Part shown: piece after piece, positions 8,727 to 16,376 of the stretch
Layout of the letters: each line of letters begins with the position of its first letter
Position numbering within the stretch: position 1 is the stretch's first letter
DNA from: Alphaproteobacteria bacterium
Lineage (GTDB): Bacteria > Myxococcota_A > UBA796 > GCA-2862545
Assembly: GCA_020632955.1 (NCBI GenBank)
Contig: JACKEO010000006.1
Location: 62,001-126,000, forward strand
DNA: 64,000 nt
Reading direction: 5' to 3'
Position numbers and translations under genes: made by a program
Notes under the pieces: model-generated
What the model was told of the DNA's origin: nothing
Seen by the model: the letters and a program-made list of their open reading frames with translations, nothing else
The model's database searches: none

Positions 8727-8929
8727 TCCCGGTCCTCGCCTCCCTCAACCCCGTGTTCCGCATGGCCGCGGAGCGCCACGATCTCCAGATCCTCGGCATC
8801 GTCAGCACGATGCTGTTCGTGGTGGCCTTCCTCGGCTGGACCTGGTTCGCCTACGCACCGTCGCACCGCGCGCGGTGGGAGGCGGCCGCCCGACTTCCCC
8901 TCGAGGACGACGCCGGAGGTGACGCATGA
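8723..8929 (+). CDS. ccoQ: CcoQ-like small cbb3 oxidase subunit
   Basis: 68-residue single-helix protein in the standard ccoQ position, overlapping ccoO by ATGA at the start and ccoP by ATGA at the end. The sequence is MIPVLASLNPVFRMAAE..., then one hydrophobic segment about 24-43 (GIVSTMLFVVAFLGWTWFAY) and an acidic tail LEDDAGGDA. CcoQ is poorly conserved but generally a small membrane subunit that stabilises the complex. The assignment rests on size, topology and position. GGGGAGG lies 7-8 nt before the ATG. Confidence 0.8.
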   Translation: MIPVLASLNPVFRMAAERHDLQILGIVSTMLFVVAFLGWTWFAYAPSHRARWEAAARLPLEDDAGGDA

Positions 8930-9753
8930 GCCGCATCACGGACAAGGAGCTCGGCCACGCCGAGGAGGCCGACGGCATCGAGGAGTACGACAACCCCATG
9001 CCCGACTGGTGGCTGGGCCTGTTCTTCGTCACCGTGGTGTGGGCGGGCTGGTACGTGCTCGACTGGCACGTGCTGCACGACAAGACCCAGGCCGCCCTGT
9101 ACCAGGAGGAGCTCGCCGAGGCGCGCCTGAAGTGGCCGGAGCCCGAGGCGCAGGTGGCCGCCGCCACCGACGCCGAGACCCTGGAGGAGGGCGCGGAGAT
9201 CTTCGCGTCCACCTGCGCGAGCTGCCACAACGTCGACCTCACCGGGGGCATCGGGCCCAACCTGGTGGACGCCGAGTGGATCCACGGCGGCAGCTTCGCC
9301 GAGATCTCCACCACGATCACCGAGGGCGTCGGCGCCAAGGGCATGCCCGCGTGGGGTCCCATCCTGGGCGCGCGCAAGATCGCGGCGGTGGCCAGCTTCA
9401 TCCTGTCCCGCGGAGGGCAGGAGGCCCCGGCCGTCGCGGCTGCGGCCGCGGCCCACGAGGGCGGGGAGGACCCCACCACCGAGGCGGGGGAGCACGAGCC
9501 TGCCGGCGAGGTCGACGGCGCCGCGGTCTTCGCGAAGAACTGCGTGGCCTGCCACGCCGCGGATCTCACGGGCGGCATCGGCCCCAACCTCGTCGACGAC
9601 GAGTGGATCCACGGCGGCGAGCTCGCGCAGATCCGCACCACGATCGAGCAGGGCGTCCCCGCCAAGGGCATGATCACGTGGAAGGGCATCCTGCCCGACG
9701 CGGAGATCGAGGCCGTCGCGGCCTACATCCACGCCAAGGCGCACGCCGACTGA
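8926..9753 (+). CDS. ccoP: cbb3-type cytochrome c oxidase subunit III (dihaem)
   Basis: Dihaem cytochrome c that accepts electrons from soluble cytochromes for the cbb3 oxidase. It has 275 residues. An N-terminal helix (WWLGLFFVTVVWAGWYVL) is followed by two cytochrome c domains with haem sites CASCH and CVACH, each continuing into GGIGPNL. The loops GAKGMPAWG and PAKGMITWK hold the axial methionines. The two haem domains are very alike and separated by an Ala/Glu/Gly-rich linker, suggesting an internal duplication. It shares ATGA with ccoQ and is followed by a second sigma-54-like promoter for ccoG. Confidence 0.96.
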   Translation: MSRITDKELGHAEEADGIEEYDNPMPDWWLGLFFVTVVWAGWYVLDWHVLHDKTQAALYQEELAEARLKWPEPEAQVAAATDAETLEEGAEIFASTCASCHNVDLTGGIGPNLVDAEWIHGGSFAEISTTITEGVGAKGMPAWGPILGARKIAAVASFILSRGGQEAPAVAAAAAAHEGGEDPTTEAGEHEPAGEVDGAAVFAKNCVACHAADLTGGIGPNLVDDEWIHGGELAQIRTTIEQGVPAKGMITWKGILPDAEIEAVAAYIHAKAHAD

Positions 9754-9770
9754 CCGGGACGCGGGGGTCC

Positions 9771-9786
9771 TGGCACGTCCCGTGCA
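9771..9786 (+). promoter_or_regulatory. Sigma-54-type -24/-12 promoter of ccoG
   Basis: TGGCACG-TCCC-GTGCA differs from the ccoN element by a single base and keeps GG (9772-9773) and GC (9784-9785) at the required spacing. The predicted start near 9798 leaves a short leader with AGGAG before the ATG at 9815, so translation cannot begin at the earlier in-frame GTG (9782) on this transcript. It lies in the 61-bp ccoP-ccoG gap. Confidence 0.6.
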
Positions 9787-9814
9787 TGCCGGATCCCCTC
9801 GCCAGGAGCCCCCG

Positions 9815-11152
9815 ATGGCCATCTTCCACGGCTCGCGACAGTGGGTGGTGCCCCTCACCATCCACGGCACCTTCACCCGGCTCCACAAGGCCAGCTCGGC
9901 CCTCCTGTTCGCCTTCCTCCTCGTGGTGCCCTGGCTGCGGTGGAAGGGCGAGCCGCTGATCCTCGCGGATCTCGCCACGCGGCGGATGGTGGTGCTCGGC
10001 CAGATCTTCACGCCGTCCGACGGCGTGCTCATCATGCTGCTCGCGCTGGCCGCGGCCTTCTCGCTCTTCCTGTTCACCACCGTCTTCGGACGCATCTGGT
10101 GCGGCTACTTCTGCCCGCAGAGCGTCTTCATGATCAACCTGGTCCACCCCATCGAGGCGTGGATCGAGGGCACGCGCAGCGAGCGCATGCGGCGCGACGC
10201 GGCGGGCTGGAGCTTCGACCGCGCGTGGCGCAAGGCGGCGAAGTGGGCGGCCTTCGCAGCGGTGGCGGTAGGCGTGTCGATGTCCTTCATGGGCTTCTTC
10301 GCGCGCACCGAGCTCCTCTGGACGGGCCAGGCCACGCCCGGGAACTACGCGGTGGTCGCCTTCTTCTCCGCCGTGTGGATGTTCGACTTCACCTGGTTCC
10401 GCGAGCAGACCTGCAACCTGGTGTGCCCCTACGCCCGCTTCCAGGGCGCGCTCACCGACGACCACAGCCTGGTCATCAGCTACGACGTCCCGCGCGGGGA
10501 GCCCCGCGGCAAGACCGCTCGGGCCCGCGGCGGCTGCATCGACTGCAAGAAGTGCGTGGTGGTCTGCCCCCAGGGCATCGACATCCGCGACGGCTTCCAG
10601 CTCGAGTGCATCGCCTGCGGGCGCTGCATCGACGCGTGCACCGACGTGATGACGAAGCTCGGGCACCCCACGCTCGTGCGCTACTCCACCCAGGCGGCGG
10701 ACGAGGGGCGGGGGACGCGCAGCTGGCTCCGCCCGCGCACCCTGGTCTACGGCGGTGCCCTGACGGCCCTGCTGGCCGGCGTGGTGGGCGTCACCGTGCT
10801 GCGGGACGCCATCGAGGTGCAGGTGGATCGCGCTCCCGGCAGCCTCTTCGTCCGCGACGACGACGGCTTCGTGCGCAACACCTACATGGTGCACGTCACC
10901 GACCGGAGCAGCGCGGAGGGCGAGCGCACCTACGCCGTGGCGGTCGACGGCCTGCCCGACGGCAGCCAGGTGCGCAGCCGCCCCCTCACGCTCACGGCGG
11001 GCCAGCGCTCGAGCACGCCCGTGGTGGTGCGCATCCCCGAGGCGGCCGCCGCACGCACCCTGCCGCTGGTCGTCACCGTGCGCGGCACCGACGGCGAGGC
11101 CCGTCACGCCACCACCTTCAAGGGCCCCGGCGCCGACGCCGGGAAGGACTGA
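9815..11152 (+). CDS. ccoG: Cytochrome c oxidase accessory protein CcoG (FixG/RdxA)
   Basis: Membrane ferredoxin-like protein needed for cbb3 oxidase assembly; the family is implicated in reducing Cu(II) for delivery to CuB. It has 445 residues from an ATG at 9815 with AGGAG upstream. The N-terminal half carries several membrane helices, including the NapH-like GRIWCGYFCPQSVF and REQTCNLVCPYARFQ. Two 4Fe-4S clusters follow: CIDCKKCVVVCPQG and CIACGRCIDAC. After another helix (LVYGGALTALLAGVVGVTVL) comes a C-terminal periplasmic Ig-like FixG_C domain. It starts the second half of the cco cluster. Confidence 0.95.
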   Translation: MAIFHGSRQWVVPLTIHGTFTRLHKASSALLFAFLLVVPWLRWKGEPLILADLATRRMVVLGQIFTPSDGVLIMLLALAAAFSLFLFTTVFGRIWCGYFCPQSVFMINLVHPIEAWIEGTRSERMRRDAAGWSFDRAWRKAAKWAAFAAVAVGVSMSFMGFFARTELLWTGQATPGNYAVVAFFSAVWMFDFTWFREQTCNLVCPYARFQGALTDDHSLVISYDVPRGEPRGKTARARGGCIDCKKCVVVCPQGIDIRDGFQLECIACGRCIDACTDVMTKLGHPTLVRYSTQAADEGRGTRSWLRPRTLVYGGALTALLAGVVGVTVLRDAIEVQVDRAPGSLFVRDDDGFVRNTYMVHVTDRSSAEGERTYAVAVDGLPDGSQVRSRPLTLTAGQRSSTPVVVRIPEAAAARTLPLVVTVRGTDGEARHATTFKGPGADAGKD

Positions 11153-11155
11153 GCC

Positions 11156-11278
11156 ATGCGCTACAAGGTCGCCCTCGTCCTCGCCGGCCTCGTCGTCCTG
11201 GGCGTCAACGCCGCGCTGCTGGTGCTCGCGCTCCAGGTCGACGACCCCGTGGTCCCCACCTACGCGCAGGACCGCTAG
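11156..11278 (+). CDS. Small single-helix membrane protein in the ccoH position
   Basis: 40-residue ORF between ccoG and ccoI, 3 nt after ccoG, so surely co-transcribed. The product is MRYKVALVLAGLVVLGV..., one hydrophobic helix over residues 5-27, then a short polar tail ending VVPTYAQDR. Many cco clusters have ccoH/fixH, about 150 residues, in this place; this ORF could be a reduced relative keeping only the N-terminal anchor, or an unrelated microprotein. It carries no recognisable domain. The ATG follows the ccoG stop as TGAGCCATG without a clear ribosome site of its own, suggesting coupling to ccoG. Confidence 0.6.
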   Translation: MRYKVALVLAGLVVLGVNAALLVLALQVDDPVVPTYAQDR

Positions 11279-11281
11279 GTC

Positions 11282-13591
11282 GTGCCCGCGGTGGCCGCGC
11301 AGCCGTCGCCGTGCCCGCACTGCGGCACGATGGTGGAGGGGCCCGAGGGCACCTTCTGCTGCCACGGCTGCGAGGCGGCCGCCGCCATCCTCGCCGACGC
11401 CGGCCTGCAGGGCTGGTACGTGCAGCGCGACCAGCCGGCGCCGAGGCCCGGAGGCGATCCGGGGATCGCCTGGGACGCGGTGCCCACCACCGCCCACCCC
11501 GACGGCACCTGCTCCCTCGAGCTCACCGTGGGCGGGCTGCGCTGCGCGAGCTGCGTGTGGGTCACCGAGAAGCTGCTCGAGCGCACCGACGGCGTCCTGC
11601 AGGCGCACGTCTCGTACGCCACGGGCCACGCCGAGGTGCGCTTCGACCCCGGCCGCGTGCAGGTGGCCACCCTCGCGGGTCGCATCGCCGGCCTGGGCTA
11701 CACGCCCCGACCCGGCGGGAGCCACGCCGCGCTCGACCGCGACCTGCTGCTCCGCCTCGGGGTGGCCACCTTCGGCGCCTTGAACGTGATGGGCATGTCG
11801 GTGGCCGTGTACGCCGGCTGGATCGACGGCATGGAGGCTCGCTGGGCGCAGCTCTTCCGGTGGTGCACCCTGCTGCTCGCCACGCCCGTGGTCACGTGGT
11901 CGGCCGCCCCCTTCTTCCAGGGAGCCTGGCGCGCGCTGCGCCACCGGCTGCTCCACATGGACCTGCCGGTGGCCCTCGCCGTGGGTCTGCTCTACGCCCA
12001 CGGCCTCGTGGCCACGCTGCGCCACGCCGACGGCTACCTCGACTCGGTGACCATGCTGGTGGCGTTGCTGCTGGCCGGGCGCGTGCTGGAGGCGCGCGGG
12101 CGCGGGCGGGCCGTGGAGGCCGCCACGGCCCTGGCGGCGGCCGTGCCGCGCACGGCGCGACGGGTCACCGGGCGGGGCGTGGAGGTGGTGCCGTCGAGCG
12201 CGCTGCAGCCGGGCGACGCCGTGGAGCTGGGGCTCGGCGACGAGCTGCCGGCCGACGGCGTGGTGGTGGCCGGTCGCGGCGCCGTGCGCATGGCGCTGCT
12301 CACGGGCGAGAGCCGTCCGGTGCCCGTGGCGCCGGGAGACGCCCTGGTCGCGGGTGCCGTGGTGGAGGAGGGCAGCCTGCGCCTGGGGATCACCCGGGTG
12401 GGCGATGCCACCCTCGTCGCCCGCATGGCCGCCGACCTGGTGCGGGCCGCGGGCGCGCCGCGGGAGCCCTCCGCAGCCGACCGGCTCGCTCCTGCCTTCA
12501 CCGCGGGCACGCTCACCGTGGCCCTGCTCACCTTCGCCGCCGTCGCCGTGTCGTCGGGGCTCGACGCCGCCGTGGCGCGCACGGCCGCCGTGCTGGTGGT
12601 GGCCTGCCCCTGCGCCCTGGCCCTCGCGGTGCCCCTCGTGGGTACGGCGGGCATCGGGGCCCTGGCGCGGCGAGGCCTGCTGGTGCGCGACCTCGGCACC
12701 CTCGAGCGTCTCGCCCGCGTCGATCGGGTGGTGCTCGACAAGACCGGCACCCTCACGGGGGGACGTCCCGAGGTCGTGGAGGCCCCTGACGAGGCCCTGC
12801 GGCTCGCCGCGGGACTCGAGCGGTCCAGCAGGCACCCGGCCGCCCACGCGGTGCTGGAGGCCGCGGTGGCGCGCGGCATCGCGTTGCCGTCCGCCGTCGA
12901 CGTGGTCGAGCGTCCGGGCGTGGGCATCGACGGGCGCGTGGACGGACGCGTGGTCCAGGTGCGCGCGGCCCCCGGAGGCGGCCTGCGGGTGCTCGCCGAC
13001 GGGCAGGAGGTGGGTCGCATCGCGCTGGCCGACCGTCCTCGACCCGATGCGGCGGCCTCCGTCGAGGCGCTGCGACAGCTCGGTGTGGAGGTGGAGCTGC
13101 TGTCGGGCGACGACGAGGCCATCGTCGACGAGGTGGGGCGTGCCCTGGGGGCCGATCGCGCCGCGGGGCGGCAGCTCCCCGCCGACAAGGTGGCGCACGT
13201 CGAGGCCCTCGCGGCGGCCGGGCATCACGTCCTCTTCGTGGGCGACGGCCTGAACGACGCACCCGCGCTCGCGGCCGCCGAGGTGGGCGTGGCGATGGCT
13301 TCGGGGGCGGCCCCCAGCGTGCTCGCGGCGCACGCCGTGCTCGCGTCGGAGCGCCTGGGGCCGATCGCGGCCGCGCTCGTCGTGGCGCCGGTCGTCCAGC
13401 GGCGCGTGCGCCTCGCGCTGCTGCGTTCGGTGGTCTACAACGTGGTGGCGGTCGCGGCGGCGGTGGCCGGCTGGATCGACCCGCTGGTGGCCGCCGTCCT
13501 CATGCCGCTGTCGAGCGGGCTGGTGCTGCTCACGGCGGCCACGGTCGAAGGGCGCGTGGCGCGGGCCACCACCCTGCAGGAGTCCCCATGA
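11282..13591 (+). CDS. ccoI: Copper-transporting P1B-type ATPase for cbb3 assembly
   Basis: Copper-exporting ATPase of the CcoI/FixI type that supplies copper for cbb3 maturation. It has 769 residues from GTG 11282. The N-terminal region has Cys-rich metal-binding segments (CPHC near residue 11 and CCHGC) and an HMA domain with GLRCASCVW. Helices follow, then the actuator TGES, the ion-binding CPC in VVACPCALALAVP, the phosphorylation motif DKTGTLTGG, and the hinge GDGLNDAPAL. The extra N-terminal cysteines and the position between ccoG and ccoS favour CcoI over a general CopA. The stop overlaps ccoS by ATGA. Confidence 0.95.
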   Translation: MPAVAAQPSPCPHCGTMVEGPEGTFCCHGCEAAAAILADAGLQGWYVQRDQPAPRPGGDPGIAWDAVPTTAHPDGTCSLELTVGGLRCASCVWVTEKLLERTDGVLQAHVSYATGHAEVRFDPGRVQVATLAGRIAGLGYTPRPGGSHAALDRDLLLRLGVATFGALNVMGMSVAVYAGWIDGMEARWAQLFRWCTLLLATPVVTWSAAPFFQGAWRALRHRLLHMDLPVALAVGLLYAHGLVATLRHADGYLDSVTMLVALLLAGRVLEARGRGRAVEAATALAAAVPRTARRVTGRGVEVVPSSALQPGDAVELGLGDELPADGVVVAGRGAVRMALLTGESRPVPVAPGDALVAGAVVEEGSLRLGITRVGDATLVARMAADLVRAAGAPREPSAADRLAPAFTAGTLTVALLTFAAVAVSSGLDAAVARTAAVLVVACPCALALAVPLVGTAGIGALARRGLLVRDLGTLERLARVDRVVLDKTGTLTGGRPEVVEAPDEALRLAAGLERSSRHPAAHAVLEAAVARGIALPSAVDVVERPGVGIDGRVDGRVVQVRAAPGGGLRVLADGQEVGRIALADRPRPDAAASVEALRQLGVEVELLSGDDEAIVDEVGRALGADRAAGRQLPADKVAHVEALAAAGHHVLFVGDGLNDAPALAAAEVGVAMASGAAPSVLAAHAVLASERLGPIAAALVVAPVVQRRVRLALLRSVVYNVVAVAAAVAGWIDPLVAAVLMPLSSGLVLLTAATVEGRVARATTLQESP

Positions 13592-13725
13592 ACGCGCTGC
13601 TCTTCCTCGTCCCCCTCGCGATCGGCCTCGGCGCCACCTTCGCCGCGCTCTTCCTGTGGGCCGTGCGGGCGGGCCAGTTCGACGACCTCGACGATCCTCC
13701 CGAGCGCGTGCTGCGCGACGGCTGA
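13588..13725 (+). CDS. ccoS: cbb3 oxidase maturation protein CcoS
   Basis: 45-residue single-helix protein needed for cofactor insertion into cbb3 oxidase in other bacteria. Residues 3-26 form the helix (MNALLFLVPLAIGLG...). The family-typical motif follows: a helix end FLWAVRAGQFDDLDDP with the G-Q-[FY]-D-D-L-[ED]-x-P signature. It starts inside ATGA with ccoI and closes the cco cluster. The assignment is firm from the signature and position. Confidence 0.92.
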   Translation: MNALLFLVPLAIGLGATFAALFLWAVRAGQFDDLDDPPERVLRDG

Positions 13726-13761
13726 GGGCGCCGGCGGCGGGCGGGCTGATTAGCCGTCGCG

Positions 13762-15105
13762 ATGCGCACCGCCCTCGTCTCAGGGGCCGAGGCCCGACGC
13801 CTGTTCGTCCTGGCCTGGCCGCTCGTCGTCGCGCAGCTCGGCTGGATCACGCTCGGGCTGGTGGACTCGTTGATGCTCGGACGGGTGAGCACGCAGGTGC
13901 TCGCCGCCGGGGTGCTCGGCCACACCTGGTCCTTCTCCCTGCTGGTCTTCGGTCGGGGCACGGTGTTCGGCCTCGATCCGCTCGTGACCCAGGCACACGG
14001 AGCAGAGGACCGCCACGCCTTCGATCGGGCGCTCGCCCACGGGGCGGTGCTGGCGGCCCTGCTGGCCATGCCCATCACCGCGCTGCACCTCGTCGCGGCG
14101 CCCGTGCTCACGTGGCTGGGCCAGCCCGAGGCGCTCGTGCCCTTCGCGTCCGAGTACGCCGCGGTGGTGGGCCTGTCGGTGCTGCCCACGCTGCTCGAGC
14201 TCGTGCTCCGCCAGGGGCTCCAGGCCCGGGAGCGCATGATGCCCAGCATGTGGGTGGCGTTGGTGGGCAACGTGCTCAACGTGCCCCTCAACCTCGTGCT
14301 GATCTGGGGCGCGGGATCGTGGGACGGTCTGGGGGCGATCGGCGCGGCCTGGGCCACCACGGCCGTGCGCATCGCGATGTTCCTCGCGATCCTGGTCTTC
14401 GCCCACCAGGACGCCCGCGCGCTGCTCCGGGGCCTCGTGCAGGTGCGCTGGGCCCGGTTGCGCGCGGTGGCGGCCCTCTCCACGCCCATCGGGCTGCAGC
14501 AGGCGCTGGAGGTGGGCGGCTTCTCGCTCGCCACGATCATCGTCGGCTGGCAGGGAGAGGACGCCGTGGCCGCCCACACCGTGGCGTTGAACCTGTCGGC
14601 CACGGCCTTCATGGTGCCGCTCGGGATCTCGGGGGCGGCCGCCACGCGGGTGGGCAACCTCATCGGCGCCGGCCAGCCCTGGACCACCGCGGCGGGCACG
14701 GCGCTCCTGGTGGGCGCGGGGGTGATGCTGGGCTCAGCCACCGTCTTCCTCACCGTGCCCGAGCTGCTCGCGGGCTTCTGGCTCGGCGAGGCCCCCGAGG
14801 TGTTGGCGCTGGCAGGGCGGCTGCTGTCCGTGGCCGCGGCCTTCAGCGTGTTCGACGGCTGCCAGGTGGTGGGCTTCGGCGTGCTCCGCGGGGCAGGGGA
14901 CACCCTGCTGCCCACGCTGGCGAACCTCGTCGCCTTCTACGCGCTGGGGCTGCCGCTCGGCGCGGTGCTGGCGGGTCCGCTGGGCTGGGGCGCCGTGGGG
15001 GTGTGGCTGGGGCTCACGGTGGGCCTGGCCACGGTGGCGGTGCTCCTCGTGCTCCGGATCCGGGTGGTGGCAGGTCGGGGCGGCCTGCGGCGCCATGTCG
15101 GATAG
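13762..15105 (+). CDS. MATE-family multidrug/Na+ antiporter
   Basis: Inner-membrane exporter of the MATE family, 447 residues with about 12 hydrophobic segments. The N-terminus opens as in NorM-type proteins (LVVAQLGWITLGLVDSLMLGR). The two-fold internal repeat is visible, the second half beginning near STPIGLQQALEVGGF. DinF or NorM subgroup cannot be decided by eye. It lies 36 nt downstream of ccoS but is probably a separate unit. Its last 11 nt overlap the longest frame of the next gene. Confidence 0.9.
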   Translation: MRTALVSGAEARRLFVLAWPLVVAQLGWITLGLVDSLMLGRVSTQVLAAGVLGHTWSFSLLVFGRGTVFGLDPLVTQAHGAEDRHAFDRALAHGAVLAALLAMPITALHLVAAPVLTWLGQPEALVPFASEYAAVVGLSVLPTLLELVLRQGLQARERMMPSMWVALVGNVLNVPLNLVLIWGAGSWDGLGAIGAAWATTAVRIAMFLAILVFAHQDARALLRGLVQVRWARLRAVAALSTPIGLQQALEVGGFSLATIIVGWQGEDAVAAHTVALNLSATAFMVPLGISGAAATRVGNLIGAGQPWTTAAGTALLVGAGVMLGSATVFLTVPELLAGFWLGEAPEVLALAGRLLSVAAAFSVFDGCQVVGFGVLRGAGDTLLPTLANLVAFYALGLPLGAVLAGPLGWGAVGVWLGLTVGLATVAVLLVLRIRVVAGRGGLRRHVG

Positions 15106-15124
15106 GCTCCCCGGGGGAGGTCCC

Positions 15125-16162
15125 GTGCGGCACGCGCGCATCGTCGGCACCGGCGCGAACGTCCCGGACCGGGTGGTCACGAACGACGACCTCGCCGTGG
15201 TCTACGGCATCGACACCGACGAGGCCTGGATCCGCACCCGCACGGGCGTCCGGGAGCGTCGCTTCGCGGACGAGGGGGTGCGCACCTCGGATCTGGCGGC
15301 CCCCGCCGCGCGCCGTGCCCTGGAGGCCGCGGGCTGGCAGGCCTCCGATCTCGACCTCGTCGTCTTCTGCACCCTGTCGCCCGACAAGGCCTTCCCCGGA
15401 TCGGGGGTCTACCTGCAGGCCCTGCTCGGCCTGCCCGACGCGGGGTGCTTCCCGCCCTGTCTCGACGTGCGCAACCAGTGCTCCGGCTTCCTGTACGGCC
15501 TCGCCTGCGCCACCGGCATGATCCGCGGCGGGCTGGCGTCCCGCGTGCTGCTCGTGGGCGCGGAGGTGCACTCGGCCGCGCTCGATCTCACCACCCGCGG
15601 CCGCTCGGTGGCCGCCCTCTTCGGCGACGGGGCCGCCGCCGTGTGCCTCGAGGCCAGCGAGGCCCCTGGCGTGCGCGACGTGCTCCTGGGGGCCGACGGC
15701 CGCCATGCCGACAGCCTCGCCCAGGGCGTGTGGGACATGGGCCGGCGCCCCTTCGTGACGCTCGACGCCGAGGGCCGCGGCACCATCCCGCCCGAGCAGC
15801 TCTGGGCCCACATGGACGGCCCGCTCGTCTTCCGGCATGCCGTGAGCCGCATGCGCGACGCCCTGGTGGACGTGTGCGCCCGCGACGGCTCCTCGCTGCA
15901 GGACGTCGACCTCTTCGTGCTCCACCAGGCCAACCGCCGCATCAACACCCAGGTGGCCCGGCTCCTCGAGATCCCGGAGGACCGCCTGGTCCACAACATC
16001 GAGCGCTTCGGCAACACCACCGCCGCCACCATCCCGCTCCTGCTCGACGAAGCGGCGCGCAGCGGGCGCCTGGTGGAGGGCATGCGCGTGGCGCTGTGCG
16101 CCTTCGGCTCCGGCTTCACCTGGGGCTCGGCGCTGCTCGACTGGTCCACCGCCCGCCGCTGA
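15125..16162 (+). CDS. fabH: 3-oxoacyl-ACP synthase III (FabH-like)
   Basis: Thiolase-fold condensing enzyme of the KASIII type, 345 residues. The GTG at 15125 is chosen because GGAGG lies 4 nt upstream and the product starts in the first strand (RHARIVGTGANVPDRVV). The catalytic triad is visible: Cys in VRNQCSGFLYG, His in VLHQANRRIN, and Asn in IERFGNTTAATIP. The GDGAAAV glycine turn is present. It stands alone, away from other fab genes, so a role in a special starter unit (branched or long chain) is possible instead of the housekeeping step. Confidence 0.88.
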   Translation: MRHARIVGTGANVPDRVVTNDDLAVVYGIDTDEAWIRTRTGVRERRFADEGVRTSDLAAPAARRALEAAGWQASDLDLVVFCTLSPDKAFPGSGVYLQALLGLPDAGCFPPCLDVRNQCSGFLYGLACATGMIRGGLASRVLLVGAEVHSAALDLTTRGRSVAALFGDGAAAVCLEASEAPGVRDVLLGADGRHADSLAQGVWDMGRRPFVTLDAEGRGTIPPEQLWAHMDGPLVFRHAVSRMRDALVDVCARDGSSLQDVDLFVLHQANRRINTQVARLLEIPEDRLVHNIERFGNTTAATIPLLLDEAARSGRLVEGMRVALCAFGSGFTWGSALLDWSTARR

Positions 16163-16252
16163 TCCTCGAGCGGTGACCGCCCGGGCGGTACCGACCTCGA
16201 TGCGGTGGACTTCCGCGACACGGCGAGGTCGCACCACAACGGCGCCGGGACG

Positions 16253-16298
16253 CCCTTGTCCTCGAATACAACGGGTTCGTTGTCCGATACGACAAGGG
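16253..16298. promoter_or_regulatory. Long interrupted hairpin in the fabH-pilin gap
   Basis: CCCTTGTC at 16253-16260 pairs with GACAAGGG at 16291-16298, and ACAACG pairs with CGTTGT around a GGTT loop. The two paired blocks are separated by an asymmetric unpaired stretch. The 214-bp gap is less GC-rich than its surroundings. The element lies about 80 nt upstream of the pilin ATG. It could be a fabH terminator, an operator or a leader structure of the pilin gene; there is no U-run directly after it. Confidence 0.4.
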
Positions 16299-16376
16299 AT
16301 CATCTACACCACAACCACAGCGCACCGATGCAGGGGGCAAGGGGACCTCCGAGGCCCCGCAGACCCAGGGGGCAGC

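Noticed and set aside
9782..9814. Upstream GTG start for ccoG
   Set aside because: It lies inside the -12 box of the predicted promoter, has no ribosome site and adds a non-homologous extension; the ATG at 9815 has AGGAG.
9674..13333. 1219-codon minus-strand open frame across ccoG-ccoI
   Set aside because: Low-complexity His/Arg/Gly translation, no motif, opposite to firmly identified ccoG and ccoI.
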